Origin: Hyphochytrium catenoides
Lineage: Eukaryota; Sar; Hyphochytriomycetes; Hyphochytriales; Hyphochytriaceae
Length of the DNA: 15,283 bases
Assembly: GCA_900088475.1 (NCBI GenBank)
Contig: FLMG01001401.1
Location: forward strand, 1-15,283
Reading direction: 5' to 3'
The notes below the pieces were generated by a model. It had not been told where the DNA came from, made no database searches, and worked only from the letters and a program-made list of their open reading frames with translations. Made by a program: the position numbers and the translations under genes. How positions within the stretch are numbered: position 1 is the first letter of the stretch; each line of letters opens with the position of its first letter. This document shows positions 10,626 through 15,283 of the stretch, in pieces.

Positions 10626-10876
10626 TTATGCCGATTGGTGGCGCTGTCTATCTGAATGTGATGCTTCGAAGCTTTGTAAGGACTTCCTCAAGACATTTGG
10701 GAGGAGGAGGACTGGTCCTCTGGACAGGGTAAAATGCAAGTCAAGGGTGGCGTCAGCCTTCTTCCCTTCCTTGTTCGACCACCAGGGCGAGCCGTAGAAG
10801 CTGTAAGGAAGAAGAAGAAAGAGAGAAGAGACGATGCGCGCAGGGGAGAGGGGTTGCCAGCCGAGAGCGAGTGATA

Positions 10877-10919
<43 letters not shown>

Positions 10920-11093
10920 ATAAGAGACACGCTAGGAGAACAGTTGTCGAAGTATAGTTCTAAGGATGGTGAGGGCGGTCAATAGAACGGGGGAACAAGC
11001 GCTGTCTTGGTGGTACCGTACATCTCAGCTGAATGACAGGCGAGCTGGCCGAGGATGGACATTGGATTCTTGCTCGTGATGATGGACCAAAAG
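10626..11093 (-). CDS. Unrecognised gene, two probable 3'-terminal exons (partial)
   Basis: Exon 11093-11022 follows a strong TCCTCCTCCTCCAG acceptor and begins FWSIITSKNPMSILGQLACH. Exon 10800-10626 follows TTCTTCTTCCTTACAG, begins FYGSPWWSNKEGKKADATLD and ends with TAA. Splicing at GAGAT|GTACGG keeps phase 2 across the junction and leaves 58 open codons in the last exon. Read without that splice, the first exon instead runs to a TGA at 10979. The family is not recognised and the upstream exons could not be placed, because 11100-11800 offers several equally good small exons. The product is mixed hydrophobic and basic, with no clear motif. It lies head-to-tail with the glucosyltransferase gene. 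Confidence 0.4.
10882..10915. repeat. Perfect (GA)n microsatellite
   Basis: This is the longest uninterrupted dinucleotide run in the window, about 17 units. It lies in the proposed intron between the two terminal exons of the unrecognised minus-strand gene, where it reads as CT in the transcript. Confidence 0.9.
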
Positions 11094-11155
11094 CTGGAGG
11101 AGGAGGAAGTACGTAGGACGAGGAACAGAGCACAAGGAGGAGTGAGAATTAGTAG

Positions 11156-11338
11156 GTGAGAGAGAGACAGAGAGAGAGAGAGACAAACAGAGAGAAGAAG
11201 AGAGAGAGAAAGAGAAGGAAAGAGAGAGAAAAGAAAGAGGGAGAGAAAGGAAGAGAGAGAGAAAGAAAGAGAGAGAGAAAGAGAGAGTGAGAGAGAGAGT
11301 GAGAGGAAGAGAGAGACAGAGAGAGAGAGAGAGAGAAA
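11156..11338. repeat. Long GA-rich imperfect repeat
   Basis: About 180 bp are almost purely purine on the plus strand (GAGA, GAAA and GGAA units). On the minus strand it forms a pyrimidine tract ending about 60 bp upstream of the acceptor at 11094, consistent with an intron of the minus-strand gene. Confidence 0.85.
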
Positions 11339-11340
11339 GG

Positions 11341-11799
11341 GGCGAGAGTTGAAGGCAAAGAAGGGAGGTTTGCTGGAACAGAGAAGAATAGATTCGGACA
11401 CAACGAAAGTGCGGACCATGGTAGAACGTGTACATGAGAATCAAGGCAAAACGCGATAGAGACAAGGGATTCAACGAGATTTGGCAGACAGAATAAGACG
11501 AATATACCGTCCGAAATAATAGGTTTGGGGAGAGATACTATATTATGATGACTGAGACGATGAAAAGGTATCTCTATACAACCGAAGATAAAGGCCAAAA
11601 CCAAATGCTCGAATATAAAGCTACCTTGTGAACCAATCTATATAGTCAAAACAATTTCTTACCTTTTTGGTGAGGAAACAGGAAAAGTTCTGGAGCCCCA
11701 AAAGTAATAGCCTATTTATTCTCGGCTCACAAAAGCTGTAGCTTCTTCCTCACAGTCTGGTAAGGACTGTTTATTTTCGACTCTGGCTAGTTCCTAATT
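11341..11799. other. Unassigned stretch with possible small minus-strand exons
   Basis: On the minus strand there are good donor-like sites, for example CACCAAAAAG|GTAAGA (near 11663), CACAAG|GTAGCT (near 11621) and GGACG|GTATAT (near 11508), with AG sites between them. I cannot choose one exon chain, and no protein family is recognisable. Two AATAAA sequences on the minus strand (plus-strand TTTATT at 11715-11720 and 11770-11775) could serve polyadenylation of the small ORF above. Confidence 0.3.
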
Positions 11800-11970
11800 T
11801 TAGTTCTCGGTTGTAAGTGCTGTGGGATATGGTCCGATGATCTGTGCCTCGCCAGTGCATGATGCGTCTTCAGCACCAGCTGCATCACCCGATCTCATCA
11901 GCTGCAGCATCAGCAGGAGAGTTAACAGAGAAGCTACAGCGACTACAGCGAAAGGAGATTGATGGTCCAT
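11800..11970 (-). CDS. Small ORF with hydrophobic N-terminus, 56 aa, hypothetical
   Basis: From the ATG at 11970 the frame reads MDHQSPFAVVAVASLLTLLL, then a short polar tail with two cysteines (one at the end of the hydrophobic region's polar flank, none paired in an evident motif), ending in TAA at 11800. Residues 7-24 could be a signal peptide or signal anchor. The frame stays open upstream to 12135, so a longer N-terminus or a spliced first exon is possible. An AATAAA lies about 25 nt beyond the stop. No family is recognised. It may be an independent small secreted or membrane peptide, the first exon of the downstream minus-strand gene, or chance. Confidence 0.3.
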   Translation of the reverse strand: MDHQSPFAVVAVASLLTLLLMLQLMRSGDAAGAEDASCTGEAQIIGPYPTALTTEN

Positions 11971-12135
11971 GGTCCAGGGAGATATCGGGGAAGAACCACT
12001 AGTGCTGGAGGAACGGGGTAACATGTCAGTGTAAAGGTTGATTCGTCGATCAGCAAGGTAGTGACAAGTGGTGAGCCGAACGGCAAAAAGATAGGGCTCG
12101 TGCTGGGGGAAGGTGGGAGGTTGACAGGCATTCAA

Positions 12136-13179
12136 AGGAACTCAGAGTGCGAAAGGTCCAATAAAAGCCCAACCATTAGCAAGAACTCGCGGAATGCTGA
12201 GTTGAGAAAGTTAGCTAAAGGTGGAAAAGTCTTTGGTTCACCTCCACCTGCTGCTGGGTCAACAGGCTAGCGTTGGGCTAATTCATCTGTGTCCTGCAGT
12301 GGCAGCTGCCTCTGCCCCTTATTCATTCTAGTTTGTTTGACTCTTTGTCTGCCTAGCATGATAGTTGGGTTCGTCTGCTGCTGTACCAGTGATGCAGTGG
12401 TGAGACTATCGTAGCTCTTGGTTTGCTCTCCTTCTTCCGCTATCGAGTATTATAAATCATTCGTTCACTTCGAACGATGTGACTGTCATGGGTCGAGCAT
12501 ATTCTTGAATGCCAATATCCAAAGGAAGGTAAGCCCAAAGCAGTTAACAGCGACGCCCTTGCTCGATGTATGACCAGTTTGACAGTGACCATACTAGTTA
12601 GGAGAAACTCTCATAGAGGGTTAACGAAAGAAGGGAAACGTTCCCTTCGATCTTCAGCAATCAGAGGGTGATTATAGTTCTCCAGTGGTCTCAAACTTAG
12701 CGCTGCTCAGTTCATCCATCTTAATTGCAATGATAAGCACCTAATGTCATCTATTCTACCGTCAGCCCACCTGCAGAAACAAAGCATATACGTTGTGATG
12801 ATGAAGCTGCCACGTCTCGTCGTGACCACTGAGACGATTCCCTGTGTCGTCTTCTCTGCTATATCCTAGGAACACTTATATGCACACTTCCATGAAGGAG
12901 CGGATGGGCCAAAGAGGAAAACATTCACTGCTTACATTAGGGTCAGACTCAATAGAGCTTTATAACACGTAGCTCTTAGGAATCACATATAACCTTACTA
13001 TGATACAGTTCCCGAACGATAGAAGACGGGATGTCTGCTCCGCGGGTTCTTACACGGTCTGAGACGTCACTTTTCAGGATGCTCCAAAAGAATGGAGCTT
13101 GTATGGGACGAGACGGGGGTTTGTGCGATGATGGCAAGTGCCCAGAGCCCTAAAGCACTTGCAACTATGACATGAAGCT
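12136..13179. other. Gene-poor interval, nothing recognised
   Basis: Both strands are closed by frequent stops and the base composition is mixed, unlike the CT/GA-rich introns. The part next to 13180 should hold the 3' end of the RING-Tubby transcript. No tRNA, rRNA, snRNA or repeat family is recognised. A 6-bp hairpin (12461-12466 with 12472-12477) is too small to interpret. Confidence 0.55.
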
Positions 13180-14526
13180 TTATACACAGGCTAGCTTGGT
13201 ATCACAGCTGCTGAGGCAGATGGCCAGGGCTTGCAAAGGAGAAAGAGGCCATTGAAAATCCATGGTAAAGAGATTGTTTGCAACCCTTCCAAACTGCAAA
13301 ACATTGCCCATAGAAGGATCCTCAGGGTGAATCAGCTGGAAGTTCTTGACAGATGCCATTGATACTCTGCCACCGAAGTCCAAGCAGTACGCCCCCACGT
13401 CATCTCTAAAGATTGGCTCTCTGTTCTTGAAAACCATCAGATTCTCTCCTTGTCCTTGCTGAAGACGGGATGCGAGTCTACGTAAGGAGCCTTTTCCCCC
13501 GTGAGTGGGAGACCCGCCTCCAGAGGCTACTGGAGGGAGGTCTGATAGCCTAACACAATCTTCTGATACCTCTGGTATGCAGACGCGCATCTTTCTTGGC
13601 CCAACACTCGTACGGTTCGCTTCATATGTGACTGCACCTACTTCCTCTCTAAAGAATGGCAGAGAAGCTGAGCCTGTCTCGGATGACTCAGAGCGAGAAG
13701 GCGAGTGATCTCCTGTTAAGGATAGGCTTGGAAGGTTCTGGGTGGTCTTGACGCTCGAAGTGGGACTTGAAGCCTTTTGTGTAAAGCTTTCTTCAAAGAA
13801 GGTGAAGCGAGTTCCTAGGAAGTTTGACTGCAACCTGCCAACCCGCAAGCCACCAGCTTCAAACTTGTCCGGGACGCTTAGAATATATTCACTGCCCATC
13901 GGAGATCGCAGTTGCTTTCTGGCAGTCAGGACTACCCTGTCTTCTGCGCTGCAAGATAGACCCCCATTCTCTGGCTGAAGCAGTACCTCATATACCAATT
14001 GTCGGAGAATCCCTCTCTTGCTCTCTCGCACAAGGCAGCGCATAATGCCCATGTCTAGCGGTATAGGAGAGACCGCAAAAACAGAGAGATCATCAAGCTT
14101 TAAGAGCCTCTTCGGCTTCAAAATCGACATTTCCGATGGTCCTCGACAAAGCGGGCAGGTGCTGCTACCTCCGAGCCATGCACTAATACAGCGATAATGT
14201 ACCAGGACATCACCCGCCTTGTGGTTGCTGCAAGGCAACGGATAGGCACTTCGATTGGGCGTGAAGTTGTCCATACAGATCAGACATGACTGGTCCTTGG
14301 CAAGGTCCGAGTCTGAAGGAATGCCACACACAAAATCTTGCGTCTTGTCCTCGGAGTTTGCTGGTCCAGGCCCACTTGCGACATTATGAACGACGAGTGC
14401 GGATGAAGCAGAAGACGTGGGCGGCGGGGAGAGAGGACACGCCGGTCCTTGTGAAGCCAGTGTGATATCACCCTCTGGCCGGACCGATTGCTGCATTCTG
14501 TCCTCACAGGCTAGCTCCGTTTCCAT
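13180..14526 (-). CDS. RING-finger / Tubby-domain protein, intronless, 448 aa
   Basis: An N-terminal disordered stretch (1-75) precedes a RING-type finger at 81-127: C81-x2-C84, C99, H102, H110-x2-C113, then C124-x2-C127 (CPLC). From about 170 to the end lies a Tubby domain: YILSVPD at 214, VGRLQSNFLGTRFTFFEE at 229, AVTYEANR at 298, ASVKNFQLIHPEDP at 391, and the hallmark ending QFGRVANNLFTMDFQWPLSP then LQALAICLSSCDTKLACV at 431-448. Tubby domains bind PI(4,5)P2 at the plasma membrane; RING fingers recruit E2 enzymes. The predicted role is a membrane-linked ubiquitin ligase, by analogy with plant F-box-Tubby proteins. Two Ser-rich insertions (about 251-292 and 325-360) interrupt the barrel. 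An in-frame TAG 18 nt upstream of the ATG fixes the start. The stop directly follows the canonical Tubby C-terminus, so the protein is complete. Both domain calls are secure; substrate and ligase activity are inferred. Confidence 0.93.
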   Translation of the reverse strand: METELACEDRMQQSVRPEGDITLASQGPACPLSPPPTSSASSALVVHNVASGPGPANSEDKTQDFVCGIPSDSDLAKDQSCLICMDNFTPNRSAYPLPCSNHKAGDVLVHYRCISAWLGGSSTCPLCRGPSEMSILKPKRLLKLDDLSVFAVSPIPLDMGIMRCLVRESKRGILRQLVYEVLLQPENGGLSCSAEDRVVLTARKQLRSPMGSEYILSVPDKFEAGGLRVGRLQSNFLGTRFTFFEESFTQKASSPTSSVKTTQNLPSLSLTGDHSPSRSESSETGSASLPFFREEVGAVTYEANRTSVGPRKMRVCIPEVSEDCVRLSDLPPVASGGGSPTHGGKGSLRRLASRLQQGQGENLMVFKNREPIFRDDVGAYCLDFGGRVSMASVKNFQLIHPEDPSMGNVLQFGRVANNLFTMDFQWPLSPLQALAICLSSCDTKLACV

Positions 14527-15159
14527 ACTGCCAAATTGTGTCTAAAAGGTTATTGACAGTCACTGCATTGTCTCGTTTTGTTTGCCCAAGAAAAAGCCCT
14601 TGAGAATGGACCGGCAGGCCTCGGCCGCAGGAGAACTTCAATCTCGAGAAAGAGGAAAAAGCCGTGAACAGTGAACAAGTTGTCGCCCGACGAGGAGAAC
14701 AGAGAGAGACCGAGAGAGAGAATATCTGCTATGCAGGAGTAAATTATGAAAGAGAATAGAGCTTTGTAGTCGCAGCTCGAGATCCTTGGCTAGCCAATGA
14801 CGCCAGGGAAGCTGTGCAGCGATCTCTCAGAACAACAAGAAAGAGTCAGGCAATCCTAACAGACGGACAATGTCTGTGAGATAGAGCGCGTTGCGAAGTG
14901 ACCGCAATGAGACACAGGGAGTTTGAGAAGAGACACGGAAGACGCTGGAGGAGAGAAAGAAGCACAAACCCAGCGGTGAAGACAAGATGAGAGATGGCGG
15001 CCCGTGCTCACCACAGAGGAAGAAAGACAGCGGGGAAAGAAGAATAGAGAAAAGTAACAGAGTACGACCGAAAGAGAGAGAAAGAGAAAGAGGAGAGAGA
15101 CAGAGAAGAGGAGAAAGGGCGAAAGAGAGAGAGAAAGAAGAGAAAGAAAGAGCACATAC
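14527..15159. other. Flank of the RING-Tubby gene and purine-rich DNA
   Basis: The part near 14527 should contain the RING-Tubby promoter and leader; a TTTTAG just upstream could be the end of a leader intron. From about 14980 to 15150 the plus strand is GA-rich, which on the minus strand looks like the CT-rich introns elsewhere. A minus-strand frame around 14945-14827 reads as possible coding (SLRSLRNALYLTDIVRLLGL, then a stop), but I could not connect it in phase to the exon at 15160. Confidence 0.35.
15070..15150. repeat. GA-rich imperfect repeat
   Basis: AGAGAGAAAGAG-type units, nearly all purine on the plus strand. It lies directly after the donor-like site at 15159-15158 on the minus strand. 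Confidence 0.8.
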
Positions 15160-15240
15160 CTCTTCCCTTGTTTCTTGGCCCAATCCTCCCACAGTCCTTT
15201 GTAGCTGAATCAGAGTCACCAAGAAACAAGCACGGAAAGC
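15160..15240 (-). CDS. Possible exon of a minus-strand gene entering from the right (partial)
   Basis: On the minus strand a frame reads RAHAFRACF, then LVTLIQLQRTVGGLGQETRE, and reaches a good donor GAAGAG|GTATGT. A pyrimidine-rich stretch follows, as after other exons here. The 5' limit is unclear because the frame runs into a purine tract. The plus strand offers a competing reading, an acceptor CCTCCCACAG near 15193 followed by open sequence. No family is recognised. Confidence 0.22.
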
Positions 15241-15251
15241 ATGTGCTCTTT

Positions 15252-15274
15252 TCTCTCTCTCTCTCTCTCTCTCT
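15252..15274 (+). repeat. (TC)n microsatellite at the right edge
   Basis: A TC run is followed by TAG, resembling a plus-strand intron end. The window stops before any exon could be judged. Confidence 0.8.
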
Positions 15275-15283
15275 AGCTCTCTC

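Noticed and set aside
10626-11093. Resemblance of the SILGQLACHSAE segment to EXPERA/emopamil-binding proteins
   Set aside because: Only a few residues agree and the following sequence lacks the expected membrane helix. It is too weak to name a family.
11149-11604. Long minus-strand frames over the 11156-11338 repeat
   Set aside because: Two thirds of each frame is low-complexity Ser/Leu from the microsatellite, and three frames overlap equally. It is better read as an intron.
12061-12270. Plus-strand 69-codon frame
   Set aside because: It overlaps the opposite-strand frame, has no recognised domain, no hydrophobic or structural pattern, and no splice sites that extend it.
12461-12477. Small hairpin TCGTTC/GAACGA
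   Set aside because: A 6-bp stem alone is not evidence of an RNA gene or terminator.
12795-12832. Possible box C/D snoRNA (GTGATGA, then CTGA)
   Set aside because: The two boxes are only about 28 nt apart, there is no terminal stem and no internal C'/D' pair. Such short motifs occur by chance.
1-15283. CRISPR array, insertion sequence, phage or viral elements
   Set aside because: The repeats are simple dinucleotide tracts without spacers, no transposase, integrase or viral gene was seen, and the intron-rich genes are ordinary eukaryotic ones.

Overview
The window is nuclear DNA from an intron-rich eukaryote, most likely a unicellular alga or other protist. Genes are split by GT-AG introns of roughly 90 to 730 bp. 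The gene content (a DPM3 subunit, an ATG26/UGT80-type sterol glucosyltransferase, a Tubby-domain protein) is eukaryotic. Long (CT)n/(GA)n tracts fill many introns and flanks. I cannot fix the taxon; intron-rich algae such as cryptophytes, or other protists with CT-rich introns, would all fit. Nothing bacterial, viral or transposon-like was recognised.

Layout. (1) 1-69 (+): apparent last exon of a gene entering from the left. (2) 493-1701 (+): a three-exon, 93-residue DPM3, the small membrane anchor of ER dolichol-phosphate-mannose synthase. (3) 2051-10507 (-), convergent with DPM3: a 19-exon gene that I could splice with every reading phase consistent into 1397 residues. It encodes a PH domain, a dysferlin/peroxin-type DysF domain, a charged helical segment, a complete sterol glucosyltransferase domain, a Cys4 segment and a Ser-rich tail with repeated short basic amphipathic motifs. 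(4) 10626-11093 (-): two probable terminal exons of an unrecognised gene, and 11800-11970 (-): a small ORF with a hydrophobic N-terminus. (5) 12136-13179: no recognisable gene. (6) 13180-14526 (-): an intronless 448-residue RING-finger plus Tubby-domain protein. (7) 14527-15283: purine/pyrimidine-rich DNA with one possible minus-strand exon.

The two large minus-strand genes are the most interesting content. The glucosyltransferase carries two membrane/lipid-associated modules not normally found together on this enzyme, the DysF domain being otherwise typical of peroxisomal and membrane-repair proteins. The RING-Tubby protein has the layout of plant F-box-Tubby proteins, with a different ubiquitin-ligase module in place of the F-box. 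PH and Tubby domains both commonly bind phosphoinositides, so both products may act at membranes; a shared function is only speculation. DPM3 is a housekeeping neighbour.
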